From: Meconema thalassinum
Taxonomy: Eukaryota; Arthropoda; Insecta; Orthoptera; Tettigoniidae
Length of the DNA stretch: 64,000 nucleotides
Assembly (NCBI GenBank): GCA_946902985.2
Contig: OX336389.2
Location: 128,871,572-128,935,571, forward strand
Direction of reading: 5' to 3'
Shown here in pieces: positions 20,625-31,169 of this stretch. Every line of letters starts with the position of its first letter. Within the stretch, counting starts at the first letter, position 1. Both the position numbers and the translations under genes were made by a program. The notes beneath the pieces were generated by a model. It worked only from the letters and a program-made list of their open reading frames with translations. It was not told the origin of the DNA and searched no databases.

Positions 20625-23525
20625 TTAATGTTTGGTTAAGTAATATTTTTTAATGCGACTTATAGCTAGTTGTTTGCTGTTAATGTTTGTCAGTCCAGGT
20701 GGTAGTTCATTAAGTAGTGATGGTATAATATAATTTAGTCTCTTGAAACCATAGCTATTTATACATAAAGGTTTAACATGTTTAGTACTTGTTATGGCTC
20801 TTGTTTGTATGTTGTGAGAGACCTTATGCCTGAATCTTGGATCATGGTAGTAGAGATTCAGTACAGTAATTTGAAACAACTCTTTAATATTAAAATAAGG
20901 GATATCAGTGAAATATTTAAAGAACCTGTTTTGGCTATCTTGAAGATTATTAATTAAAGTTGTGTTTTGATTTCCCCAAGCTGCTATAGCATATCTTAAT
21001 TTGCTTTCAATCAGAGCACTGTAAATTGTTTTGTAAGTTTTCCTATCTACATAAAATCGGAGATTGTAGAAGATGTAGAGATTTGCTCTTAGGTTTTTTA
21101 TTATGTTTACTGTGTGTGTGTTCATTTTAAAGTGTTCATCAAGGGTAATTCCTAGGTATTTTTGTGTCGAAGTACTATTTATGAAGGTGTTACATTTGCA
21201 ACCTGCCAGGATGTTTTGGTGTATGCATGATAAGCTGTGGTGCGTTAGTTTGTATTTTTCTTGTGTGAAGTGATCAACTCTGATGTGCATTATTTTAGAT
21301 TTGGTTGTATTTATATACAAATTATTGTCATGACACCATCTTGTGATGTTATTGAAGTCTTCTTGAAGTCTCTCAAAAGCTGTTTTAGAGTCTTTATGTA
21401 TGGTATATATAGTGGTGTCATCAGCATAAATAAATATTTTACTGTGTTTAATGGCTTCATTCATGTCGTTTACGAACAGGTTATATAGTGTAGGTGAAAT
21501 AATGCTGCCTTGAGGGATACCTTGTGTTCCTTCTACTGCGTCACTGATAGTGTTATTGACCATAACTGCCATTTCCCTGTTTTTCAGATAGCTTTCAAAT
21601 AGTTTGTAAGTCGTGCCTCTTATTCCAATATCGTGTAATTTAGCAAGTAGTTTATTGTGATTTATTGTGTCAAATGCTTTAGAAAAGTCAAGAAAAAGTA
21701 CCATTATGTGATTGTTCTTATTTAAGGCATTATTTATTACATTGGCAAATTCAGCCAGGAGTAGTTCAGTACTTTTCGCCTTCCTAAAACCGTATAGGTG
21801 TCCCTTTAAAATATCATATTTATTTAGGAAATTCTTCATTCTCTTATCCAAGCATTTTTCCATTATTTTGTGGAGGATTGATAAAATGCATATTGGTCTG
21901 TAGTTGCCAAAGTCTAAGTGATCGCCATTCTTATATATTGGTTTAATAATTGTGTATTTCAGATATTTTGGTATTATGCCTGATTCGAATATCTTGTTTA
22001 TGAGATGTGTTATGATTGGTATAGTTTTTTTGGATGTTGCCTTTATGTCTTTCAAGCGTATATTGTCTACCCCAGGCGATTTGTCTGTTTTTAATTCCTT
22101 AATTATGTTTTCTATTTCATATTCATCAGTTTCAAGTAATGTAAAGGAATTCATTAATGTGTTTCTATTTGATTGCCATATGTTGATACTACAGTTATGA
22201 GCTAGGCTGTTTATTTTTTCACTAAAGGTATTGATGAATTTATTGACTATCACTTCGTTAGTATAATGTAATATTAAATGTTTGTTTATGACTTCATTGA
22301 CAGTTTGTGTTTTCCGACCTGTTATATCATTAATGACTTTCCACATTCCTTTATTATCGTTTTTGGAACTATTTATCTTATTTTTAAAATATTGATGTTT
22401 TGTTTTGTTTATTAGCTTATTTAATTTGTTTCTGAAAGCTTTGTATTCATTTTTTATTGTAATATTATCCTTGTTTCTGAGCATTGTTTTGTAAAGTCTG
22501 TCTCTTTCCTTACATTGTATTTTTAGGTCATAAGTGAACCATTGTTTGCTTTTCCTGTGTTTACGAGTTGTTATGTAAGATGCTTTTTGGTAGATTTCCT
22601 TAAATTTGGTTGTTATATTGTTATATATATCATTAGGATTTTTTAATTCAAGGCAATCTGTCCAGTCTGTGTTGTTAAGGCTTGTGTGTATTATAGTATC
22701 GTTCATTAGCGTAATGTACGATTCATTATCTTGTAATTGTGTCTTATCATTTTTTGGCCAAATACCTGCATATGTTATGTAGTGGTCAGAGATATCTGAT
22801 TGTATGACTGCAGAAGTATATTGATCTAGTCTGCTACGATAGTTTATGTGATCAATACATGTTCTCGAGTCTAAATTTGGATCATAACGAGTACATTGAG
22901 TGATAAGTGGTAGGAAACCATGAGTTGCCATAATATTTGTATATTTGATAGCTGATAGACTGATGTCATTAGATAAAGTATCAATGTTGATATCTCCTAA
23001 AATGGCGTATTCGCTGTACTTACTAGTGTGTTGTGTTATATGTGTCTCCAGTTCATCAAGAAAGTCATTTATGTTAGTGCTAGGTGGTCTGTAAATGCAT
23101 GTTAATCCAATCTTTTTGTTCATGTGAAGTATTTCTATTACCATTGATTCATGAGTATTGGAAATGTATGAATTGTGTGTTCTAATAGCCATGTTGTTCT
23201 TTACATATATGGCTATGCCTCCTCCTTTACGATTTGTTCTATTACAAAATACAACATTAAAATTATCCAAAGTAAATAGGTAATTATTAGATTCAAGTAT
23301 GTTAATTTCTGTTAAGCAAATAATATCCAGATCATTAATTTTCTTGCCTAAGGTTATGGTTAAATAATCCCAGTTTTTTGATATCGATTGAATATTTAGA
23401 GAGAGGATATTGATTTCAGCATTATTTCTAGTCTTATTACCATTTTCGACGAAATCGGGTATATTGAGAAATGTGAGTTCATTTTGTATTCCAGAAACAT
23501 TTATATTGCTATCCCAACTGTTCAT
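20625..23525 (-). CDS. LINE ORF2: endonuclease-reverse transcriptase
   Basis: 966 residues, uninterrupted. The N-terminus is an apurinic-like endonuclease: NILSLNIQSI near 38, CLTEIN near 70, YRPPS near 145, GDIN at 177-180 and SDH at 246-248. Reverse transcriptase follows: KPIYKNGD near 528, NYRPI at 541, LDFSKAFD with Asp at 613, QGIPQGS near 668, and catalytic YADD at about 700-703. The C-terminus after about 800 has no RNase H motif. It nicks target DNA and copies the element RNA onto it. It lies 57 bp downstream of ORF1. Overall form fits the CR1/Jockey group; the exact clade needs a phylogeny. Confidence 0.95.
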   Translation of the reverse strand: MNSWDSNINVSGIQNELTFLNIPDFVENGNKTRNNAEINILSLNIQSISKNWDYLTITLGKKINDLDIICLTEINILESNNYLFTLDNFNVVFCNRTNRKGGGIAIYVKNNMAIRTHNSYISNTHESMVIEILHMNKKIGLTCIYRPPSTNINDFLDELETHITQHTSKYSEYAILGDINIDTLSNDISLSAIKYTNIMATHGFLPLITQCTRYDPNLDSRTCIDHINYRSRLDQYTSAVIQSDISDHYITYAGIWPKNDKTQLQDNESYITLMNDTIIHTSLNNTDWTDCLELKNPNDIYNNITTKFKEIYQKASYITTRKHRKSKQWFTYDLKIQCKERDRLYKTMLRNKDNITIKNEYKAFRNKLNKLINKTKHQYFKNKINSSKNDNKGMWKVINDITGRKTQTVNEVINKHLILHYTNEVIVNKFINTFSEKINSLAHNCSINIWQSNRNTLMNSFTLLETDEYEIENIIKELKTDKSPGVDNIRLKDIKATSKKTIPIITHLINKIFESGIIPKYLKYTIIKPIYKNGDHLDFGNYRPICILSILHKIMEKCLDKRMKNFLNKYDILKGHLYGFRKAKSTELLLAEFANVINNALNKNNHIMVLFLDFSKAFDTINHNKLLAKLHDIGIRGTTYKLFESYLKNREMAVMVNNTISDAVEGTQGIPQGSIISPTLYNLFVNDMNEAIKHSKIFIYADDTTIYTIHKDSKTAFERLQEDFNNITRWCHDNNLYINTTKSKIMHIRVDHFTQEKYKLTHHSLSCIHQNILAGCKCNTFINSTSTQKYLGITLDEHFKMNTHTVNIIKNLRANLYIFYNLRFYVDRKTYKTIYSALIESKLRYAIAAWGNQNTTLINNLQDSQNRFFKYFTDIPYFNIKELFQITVLNLYYHDPRFRHKVSHNIQTRAITSTKHVKPLCINSYGFKRLNYIIPSLLNELPPGLTNINSKQLAISRIKKYYLTKH

Positions 23526-23582
23526 AATATCAATTAATATAATAATTCAATAATAATTCTTTCTTTTTGGCGGGGGGGGGGG

Positions 23583-24599
23583 TTACCTAATTTTGTTAAT
23601 GTCTTCCTCACGGGAGATTCTCAATATACCAGATTCGTCGTTTTTTCGCGCAAGTATTTTGCCGTTTTTAACCCAAATGAATTTCCAGTTATTTTCTCTG
23701 GCCTGATTTTTAGTTTTCCATAGTAGCTCCCTGTAAAATGACGTTAGACTTTCGTTAATGAAAAACCTAGATTTAGTGTTCCCATGAGTGAGGAAATTTT
23801 GTCCTTTTCTTTTCTGTAAAAATTCATTCTTTTTGGATATGGAGTTAAATTTTACCACTATTGGGGGGATTTTGTTCTTTCTTTGCAGTGGGGGCCTGTA
23901 AACTTCCTCTACATCAAACATGTTTAGATCTACTTCTAGAGTCTCAGCAATTTTGTGGACGATTTCATCCAGGCATTCGTCTTTCGCGCGTGGCACTTCA
24001 CATATTTCAATGTATTGTTGCCTACCGTTCTGTTCCATTGTGTGCACTTTCTCGTTTAGATCTGATATTATTTTGTCTTGTAGATTCTTTTCGTCTTTTA
24101 GGGTTTTTATTTCTGCTGTAAGTGATTTCAGAAGAGTTGCATTTGACTTAGTTTCCTTAATCAACTCATCATATTTCTGCGCAATAAAGTCGGCACTTTT
24201 AACACTTTCACTCACTTGGTTTTTCAGTTCACTAATCTGTTTCTTTAATTCTAAAAACATACCTTTGATATCCGAAGCGTGTATTATCTCCGTGTCCGGT
24301 GTTGAAGGTGGAGTCGCTGTGTAATCAGTGTTGGCAGCAGCTGGTAGGGTCATCGTTCCACCGCTTGAGACAACAGATGCTGACGTTGTCTTTTTGAAGC
24401 TACGGCACTGTGGACACCGCCATGACTCCTTAGCTTGTTTTGCCATACCTTTCCACGTACGTATTGTGACTGATGTACATTCATAATGATATTTCCCTTT
24501 GCATCCTGTGCAGTATACATAGTCACCATCACTTGGGAGTCCTTCTTGACAGCGGTCGCAAACCATTTCCTTGCTATACTTAAACTTTTTGCGGAGCAC
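23583..24599 (-). CDS. LINE ORF1: PHD-finger, coiled-coil RNA-binding protein
   Basis: 338 residues, intact. Residues 14-65 form a Cys4-His-Cys3 PHD-type finger (C14, C17, C30, C33, H38, C41, C62, C65). A Ser/Thr-rich linker precedes a coiled coil at about 110-190 (LKKQISELKNQV..., LTAEIKTLKDEKNLQDKI). The last 140 residues (ICEVPRAKDE..., VYRPP, FNSISKKNEFL) resemble the baculovirus-FP-like C-terminal domain found in CR1-type ORF1 proteins. It likely packages the LINE RNA and may contact chromatin through the finger. The start is the first Met of the frame. Confidence 0.9.
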   Translation of the reverse strand: MLRKKFKYSKEMVCDRCQEGLPSDGDYVYCTGCKGKYHYECTSVTIRTWKGMAKQAKESWRCPQCRSFKKTTSASVVSSGGTMTLPAAANTDYTATPPSTPDTEIIHASDIKGMFLELKKQISELKNQVSESVKSADFIAQKYDELIKETKSNATLLKSLTAEIKTLKDEKNLQDKIISDLNEKVHTMEQNGRQQYIEICEVPRAKDECLDEIVHKIAETLEVDLNMFDVEEVYRPPLQRKNKIPPIVVKFNSISKKNEFLQKRKGQNFLTHGNTKSRFFINESLTSFYRELLWKTKNQARENNWKFIWVKNGKILARKNDESGILRISREEDINKIR

Positions 24600-24632
24600 T
24601 CAGGCACACGTCTACTTCCTCCGGTGTCTCAC

Positions 24633-24662
24633 TTAATAATAATAATAATAATAATAATAACA
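24633..24662. repeat. (AAT)n microsatellite at LINE 5' end
   Basis: About nine AAT units lie directly upstream of the LINE leader. It may be the target site, since an AATAAT stretch also borders the 3' tail near 20360. Confidence 0.8.
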
Positions 24663-24724
24663 ATAAAAGTATAATAGAAAGTAAGTCATCAGTGATGGTT
24701 GCTCTGCCATCGTTAGTGGGGAGT

Positions 24725-24797
24725 GTTGTTGTTTGTTTGAGTCTTCAGTCTTTTGACTGGTTTGATGCAGCTCTCCATGCCTCCCTGTCCTGAGCTA
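24725..24797 (-). repeat. Retroelement 3'-end fragment
   Basis: GTCTTTTGACTGGTTTGATG and GCAGCTCTCCATGC are hallmark strings of a widespread arthropod non-LTR element tail. No coding part is present. Confidence 0.45.
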
Positions 24798-24814
24798 ATT
24801 AGTGGGGAGTAGGC

Positions 24815-24970
24815 TATACAAAAGTGCACAATGTTGTGACCAAGATCGTGCTTGAAAACGAGGGGCACATATTGTGCTGGGGCAGACCATTTCTAACTGA
24901 CCAGAAAATCTTGGCAAATCGACCAAATATCGTCAACCTCCTCAAGACCACTCAAGCAAAATTGATAATG
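24815..24970 (+). pseudogene. Retroelement C-terminal endonuclease-like remnant
   Basis: One plus frame reads VHNVVTKIVLENEGHIL followed by LTDQKILANRPNIVNLLK. This resembles the VLEN...W...TD..I.ARRPDIV block near the end of some LINE polyproteins, a PD-(D/E)XK-like region. No initiator and no reverse transcriptase are attached. Confidence 0.4.
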
Positions 24971-27786
24971 TATAGATATATAATTAAATATATATAAAAA
25001 CAAATATGTAAATTAATAAATATAAATAAATGAATAATAACTCAATAATAATATCAAAATATTATATAATTACATCATATTGAACCCTTCAGAATAGCAG
25101 TGTTTATATACAAGAATCTTGATCAAGGGGTCGCGCTCAGTTCCTAGTGTGATGTTTACGTTCGCCAAACAACATGCTCTACTGAGGTAAGGGTCATAGG
25201 ATTAAAACTATAATTAAGAAAGAAAGGTGACAAGATGTAAAATAATAACATGATTTATTGACTAATAGTGCATAAAACGAATATAAACAACAATAATAAA
25301 AAAATCCTCCCTGAATTTTTCCCATGACAAGAATATCTATAAATGCTGAGGAGTCAGACGGATCTCCCCCTTATTAAAATGTGGATCCTAGTTCCACTAA
25401 CTTGCATTTTGGATTTTATGTACGCGTAATGACTAACTACGAGGAATGAGTACTTTGGATGACTGTTCGTTTACAGCGGGTTAACAGCCACGATGCTTAC
25501 GAACAATCATCTCGTAAATCAACGTTTACGGATATGGAACATGACACTAATAAAACCCCTTAAAATGTAATGCTGACACACACACTAAAATCTACTATTT
25601 ACAGGAATCTCTCTCGAGACCCTCATTTAGCGCGATGACGCACTTGACAAAATGAGCTGCCAACTCCGGCCAATTGCTCAATCCACAAACAAGGAAATAC
25701 AGCATTGCACGTGACTTCACGGGTCACAGATATGGAATATAAACTTGGACAAAACCAACAACAACAAAAGCCTGACCGGCTAAGATTACTTAATATGAAC
25801 AAAACTGCATGTTAAGGTAACGCTTCGGAGATTATCGTGATTCGTAGGCAACTCCCATTTATTTAAACAATTTTTACCATTGATCAGTTCTTGATTTTGT
25901 ATATCAAGTAATTACGGAGCCAATAAGCACTCCTCACTAATGATCTTCCTTGCAACCTTCAGTCCGTCTTGTGAAACAGCTCCCCTTTTCCTCAAAACCT
26001 GTCATTGTCCCAACTCCAGTGTGTAAAAATAACTGACCAGCTGAGCCGTTATCTCAAGGAATCAACAGCAACAAAATCTCAACCACCTCAACATATGGTC
26101 AGACATTAATCAAAATATCCACAATTGCCCTCGCAAGGTAACAATATGGACCTGGCACCAAGCTGACAGAAATCAGTCTACGCTGAAATTCCCGCTTGTA
26201 ATGACCACAAAATACACACACACACACACTTCTGGGAATGACATGACGTACTTTCACACAGATCGGCTGAATAGATGCACACAAACTATTTAAAAAATAT
26301 TAAAACCTACGATAGAGCTGACTGCTCTTCGTCACAAATCACATTGCTCCAAAGGCAATAATCTCACTGAATCTGATCAATAATAAACCTTAAAAAGAAT
26401 TAATTACCCTCCATTCTATTGTATAATTATATTACTTCAGTCCTACTTCTGAAACACAACGTATCTCCGAGAGACGTTTTTAACCGCATTGCGTAACATA
26501 TGCAAACATGGTCGTCCACATAGCTACGTTATTTAAAACAACAAACAAGAACCTTTCACTAATAACATATATGCGAGCTGCTTCCATGCAAAAGGTGTGT
26601 CAGACCAAAACTAAATATACTACGTTAATCACACAAGCAAATGATTTACAAAACAAATTATGTCCCATATACCATAAGTTAATCTATCAGATAATAAGAA
26701 TATTATTCAGTACTCATCCTCGGCCAGTCACCCGTCAAAGGACATCCGCTGCCATCTCCCAACTGAATGCTTCTTAGCTCATCTCAGCCATCTGGACGGA
26801 GTGTTGATAGTTCCAGACTTCCTTCAGGATAAGCGATGCCATCTCTCGTGCTGATTCAAAAAGTTAGATTATTATACACTTGATATCTGACTACTAAATT
26901 CGCCGTTTCAGGTACTACTTTCCCCGGAACTGTCTGTTGGCGAATTATCGAAGATACTGCCCCTACAAAATATAGTACTGTGACTATCAACCACTGAATT
27001 TAACACATTTATAATAATTTCTGTGTCCACTGACACATAAAATATAATAACTTACGTCCTCAGACGAGCAAAAGTAATAGCTACCGTCCTCAGACGAACA
27101 AATGTAATAAGCCCTGTCTTGGCTATTCACGCCACTTATAAATGAACCGGCCCTAGGTATTGATAGTGGGGGAAATTATATAAAAATTTCTCAAAATAAT
27201 AGTGGTACAGGAATGAAATAAATATCACTGAACTCGAAAAATAGCGCAGGTCAAGAATATGCCCATTAATCCTAGAATCGATCGTAGAGATTTTGTCTAG
27301 GCGATCTCCCGCGTTAATGCTAGTCATCGCGTACCCAAGCTAGACTTGCCGCGCTGGTAAGCATTCTTCTCTCATTGGTTCCACATTTTCTGTAACTTGG
27401 CGGTTTTTATCAGACCTTGGCCTCGAAGGAGTGTCTAGTATTTTCATCAGCCACTCACGTTACTGCATCATATTTTTTCTAGGCGCGCATATTACAATGA
27501 ACATACCATGAGCGTGTCTCACTGCGCGTCGCTTCTATTTTGAGGTGGCCACCACCTGTCCTTCTGAATCATTGCTAGGTCTTTCTTTTCACAATCCTAA
27601 GTATTTAGCCTTTTGTCAAACTGCTGCAGGTATATCCCCATTGTCTCCAACCAATGCTTGAAATTTCCTCATCTCCGTCTGGCTATTTTCATGATGCTGG
27701 TGGAAATATTTATTAATTGAAGAAATAAAACATCGAATCATTTATCCATCAGAGGGTAAAGGGTTCAATATGCATCAATCAATAAT
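24971..27786. other. Long unassigned AT-rich block
   Basis: 2.8 kb in which I recognise no gene, SINE, terminal repeat or RNA gene. A short AC repeat lies at 26217-26228. No open frame exceeds about 90 codons. The TAGGC-type micro-motifs frequent elsewhere are absent, as they are on to 33436. It may be a young unrecognised element or unique intergenic DNA. Confidence 0.4.
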
Positions 27787-27984
27787 AGTAAAGGAAGCTT
27801 GTAGTCTAACGTGACCTTTAATCTCGCGATCATGAGCTACGGGACATCCTTTTTACGTGGAATTTGAATCACAGGACATGGCATTTCACTTCGAAAATCT
27901 CACATGCATTTACCGGGAATCGAATCCGGTCTGCCTTGGTGAGGGACCAACAGCTTGACCGCTGCACCACCACGCCCCCAATCA
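27787..27984 (-). repeat. SINE family E, copy 1
   Basis: The plus strand reads GGAAGCTTGTAGTCTAACGT...CCTTTTTACGTGGAATTTGA... to the reversed tRNA-like head CCGGGAATCGAATCCGG and GACCGCTGCACCACCACG. Other copies are at 35405, 40727 and 40885. Confidence 0.8.
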
Positions 27985-28261
27985 ATAATAAATAAATATA
28001 TATAGTCTATAAATAAACAAATTAAATAAATAAACATATAAGTAAATAAATGAACAAGTAAGTAAGTAAATAAATATGCACCGTTGGCACAAGCAATCAG
28101 AATGGTGTGGAGAGTAAACTCGGTGAGAACTTTTATCACTGGTGATGTCAGCAATGGGAGTAGTTCTAAAATGCTCTGGTAACAGGTCTTGAGAAGCTGA
28201 AAATGAAACATTTAATAGCTAGAAGGCTGTGTTGCTAGACACTTGTCACATAGTCCGACCC

Positions 28262-28470
28262 AGTTTATCACTGTAATTAGTAATGTCGGGATAGTTGCTA
28301 ACTTACAGCGTGGTTGCCTCCTTCCCAACCCTTGTCTTCAAACACATACTATTACGGACATCACAATAACACAGGTTGTCAGACAAATCATACATATACT
28401 GTATATACTCAAGTATTACAGGGCTAATTGACCACGATGTCGCAAGCCCCTAAATGAATCATCAACAACA
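28262..28470 (+). repeat. SINE family B, copy 9 (5'-truncated)
   Basis: Only the distal body and tail remain: CTAACTTACAGCGTGG... ACCACGATGTCGCAAGCCCC and ATCATCAACAACAAT. Confidence 0.7.
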
Positions 28471-29629
28471 ATAAAGATGTCTATATTTGCCACGATATTC
28501 GGCGTACTTTCATTGATTTCTTATGCGCTTTTAATCGGTAATCCCTGCAATGCGCTGTAGTCTTGGCCAGAGGAATTCCCATTTTATGCAATAGATAGTG
28601 TCTTACATGCAAAAACACGCTGAATCAACAAAACAGACGGAATTACATTTGGGATTAAATAATGAAAATACATTAGGATTATTTCTTTCCTCCTCTTGCA
28701 TTAAATCTCATGGCGACATTGCTAGACGGTAAACATTGTGTGGCACCACCCCCTTCCATGCCATGAAATGATGTGGAAATCCAAGTAGGACCTTAGCAGT
28801 AGACCTATATACCTATAGACTATCACCCACCAGATGTTGCTCGCAACCAAGGTCTTTATATTCGTATTTCACAAAGTAAAATGCTAATCAAACGAAGAAG
28901 TCATTCCAATTATATAGACTACTGAACAGGCAAACATTTAATTTGCGAAATTAAATTCGCTAATCGATGATGGCGTTAAAAACAACTACAGTTTGACAGT
29001 GTGCATACCATTGAATTCACTGTACTGCATATGGGGTACACGTTCAAGACATGCCAAGCCACCTAAGAACACAGTTACCAAAGTGTTTGATTTAAAGGTG
29101 TTCAACTTGAAATACTTCAAAACAGAAAAATGTTCAGGGGGAATTGCTTCTAAATGAAATTTGATAACTATGCCGAAATGGAGGCAATAAGTTCAATAAT
29201 GTGCCAGTATACCCAAAATATACAAAAACAAATTGATCTCAAATGAGTTGGTTTCTCACAAAACAAATTAATAAATCTACCGTTTTTGTTCGAATCCCAA
29301 TAAGTCATTACAAATAGAACACAATAGACTACTAATACAATCACTGGTTGTGTGTTTCTTCATATAATTGAAGAAGTGCTTCTTTTTCCTAGTTACCATA
29401 ATTGGGTATATGCACCCCTAAATACCGGTATAAGATGTAGTTTGACTTCAGCGGAGTTTTTTTGCATGGAAATACACGAATTCGGTTTTATTTTGCCTTA
29501 AAACATAGTAGGGCTACGAATCTCCAGGCACGGAATACCGTCTACTTCTGTAAAGGTCTGCATCATTAAAGAACTGCAAAGGCTCGTACGTTGTCACGAT
29601 ACTCACAACGTTTCTATGGATAGTGCAAG
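28471..29629. other. Unassigned stretch
   Basis: No gene or known repeat seen. AT-rich, with only short open frames. Confidence 0.4.
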
Positions 29630-29748
29630 TTTTTTTTAGCGTATGGCTTATTTTTAGTGCCGGGAGTGTCCGAGGACATGTTCGGCTCGCCAGGTTTGTA
29701 GCTGCTTCGAGACGGACACCCAATGGGTGAGCTACAAGTACCGTTGGG
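29630..29748 (-). repeat. SINE family H, copy 3 (3' end)
   Basis: The plus strand starts TAGCGTATGGCTTATTTTTA, then GTGCCGGGAGTGTCCGAGG and the GTGAGCTACAAGTACCG block, the reverse of copies 1 and 2. Only about 110 bp remain. Confidence 0.75.
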
Positions 29749-29749
29749 T

Positions 29750-29960
29750 AGGAAAGTGGGAATGTAAGGACGAGGAGTTGGAAGGTAGCGGCTGTGGCCT
29801 ATAGTTAGGGACCAACCCCGGTATTTGCCTGGAAGGAAGATGGGAAACCACAGAAGACCATCTTCAAGGTTGCCGGCGGGGGGATTCGAACCTCCTCGCC
29901 TCCCGGATGTGAGAGACTGCCAACAGTCATGCCGTAACGACCACGGCTAACTCACCCGGT
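29750..29960 (-). repeat. SINE family D, copy 4
   Basis: AGCGGCTGTGGCCTATAGTT, GGGAAACCACAGAAGACC and the reversed head GGGGATTCGAACCTCC...CGACCACGGCTAACTC match family D. It is truncated at its tail by the adjoining SINE-H. Confidence 0.7.
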
Positions 29961-30187
29961 ATAGTGCAAGTGATGGACGACATCATCTCTCAAGCCCTTT
30001 TCTGAGAAGAATAAGGAATGGAAACTAGACCTACTATGCATTACAATTTTGATTGGCGTTAGTTGCAACGAGGTTCGTAAGGTACCTTGAAATCTGGTAC
30101 ATCAAATTCCATTCTAGACATGACGTGTGCTCATGATATTTAATTTAAAGTTAGAATACATATAACAGTAGGATAATGAAGCATTAA

Positions 30188-31165
30188 CCCTCCAGTGGTT
30201 ATGTGGGGTGCTCACAACACCCCAGCATTATTATTTGTTATGTTGTAAAGTTACTAAATTGGCTATGATGGTGGCGGGCTCAGTAGCTTCTCACCGAACA
30301 TTGTCATTTGAAGTAAACTCATTGTTGGCCATAAGTAACAAACTGTTTGAATGCTATAAACGATTATTGACACTGGGGTGCTGTATACACCCCACCTAAC
30401 AACTTGCGTAATATCTTTGTTGGCTAAGTCCTTTTTAGATTATACTCCTAGTTCTGTGTAGAAGCATTGTTTGTCTTCCGATAAGGAACAACAGCATATA
30501 AGGAAAATGCTTGAAGAAGAAACTGAAGAAGTCAGACAAGAAAACCATACACTTCTGCTACAGATGTCAAGAGTTCATGTGCCTGAATCATATGGAGAGT
30601 ACCGTATATGCCGCACGTGCTGCAATGATTCTTCCTCTGATGACACTGATGACTGTTAAGATTTCAGTAATGGTTTCGTGACATAAGTGTATTAAAAATA
30701 CAATGTAATATTTACATTAGTGAGTGATTTTTACATGAACTTTGGTACTAAAGATAGAAACTTTCCAATTTTTACTAATGATTATCAGTCTCCTTCTCTT
30801 TCAAAATTTCTCATTGTAAAACAGAATATCATTAATTTTGTGTTGTTTTATGGATGTGTGTTATGTTTAGATTAGTAAAACACAAAACTGAACTTTTCTA
30901 AGAAATGAGCCAACGCAAAATGGTTGAATTAGCAACATGTAGAATCAAGCAACGAAAAAATGTAGGTATATCTTCCAAAGGCTTTAATTTCTTTTAGTGA
31001 ATTAATTTATTGTTGTAAGGTAATTAAAACTGGCTTAAAAGGATGTGAATAGTATGCGAAATAAGTAAGAAATTTTCTGAAAAATGTATGTCCGAGATAT
31101 CCCAGCATAACGTTGGGGTGATCTCAGCACCCCACCTAACCACTTATGTAATGTGGTTATAAACC
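30188..31165. mobile_element. piggyBac-like TTAA-flanked element, 978 bp
   Basis: TTAA lies at 30184-30187 and 31166-31169. The left end is CCCTCCAGTGGTTATGTGG. The right end, reversed, contains GTGGTTAGGTGGGGTGC, sharing GTGGTTANGTGGGGTGC with the left, although the outermost bases differ. The dyad GGGGTG-N7-CACCCC occurs three times (near 30205, 30375 and 31115). TTAA duplication with CCC-starting ends suggests piggyBac; no complete transposase is present. Confidence 0.55.
30471..30659 (+). CDS. Small ORF inside TTAA-flanked element
   Basis: 62 residues: a charged helix (EQQHIRKMLEEETEEVRQEN) and a Cys-containing C-terminus (YRICRTCCNDSSSDDTDDC). It might be the edge of a lost transposase or a chance frame. 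The CxxCC cluster hints at a zinc-binding tail, but I recognise no family. Confidence 0.3.
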   Translation: MSSDKEQQHIRKMLEEETEEVRQENHTLLLQMSRVHVPESYGEYRICRTCCNDSSSDDTDDC

Positions 31166-31169
31166 TTAA

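Larger units (their letters stand above)
20365..24640 (-). mobile_element. Apparently full-length CR1/Jockey-type LINE
   Basis: A two-ORF non-LTR retrotransposon of about 4.3 kb on the minus strand: a short 5' leader (about 24600-24640), ORF1, a 57-bp spacer with a G-run, ORF2, and a 3' untranslated region of about 220 bp with a strong hairpin and a (TTAAA)n-type tail. It begins at an AAT microsatellite. Both ORFs are open and it contains none of the TAGGC-type micro-insertions that pepper its surroundings, so it looks like a recent insertion. Confidence 0.85.

Noticed and set aside
21261..22200. Plus-strand frames within the LINE
   Set aside because: Antisense shadows of the 966-residue ORF2.
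23861..24324. Plus-strand frames of 86 and 134 codons
   Set aside because: Antisense shadows of ORF1.
24350..24607. 85-codon minus frame overlapping ORF1 start
   Set aside because: Out-of-frame shadow; ORF1 with its PHD finger is the real reading.
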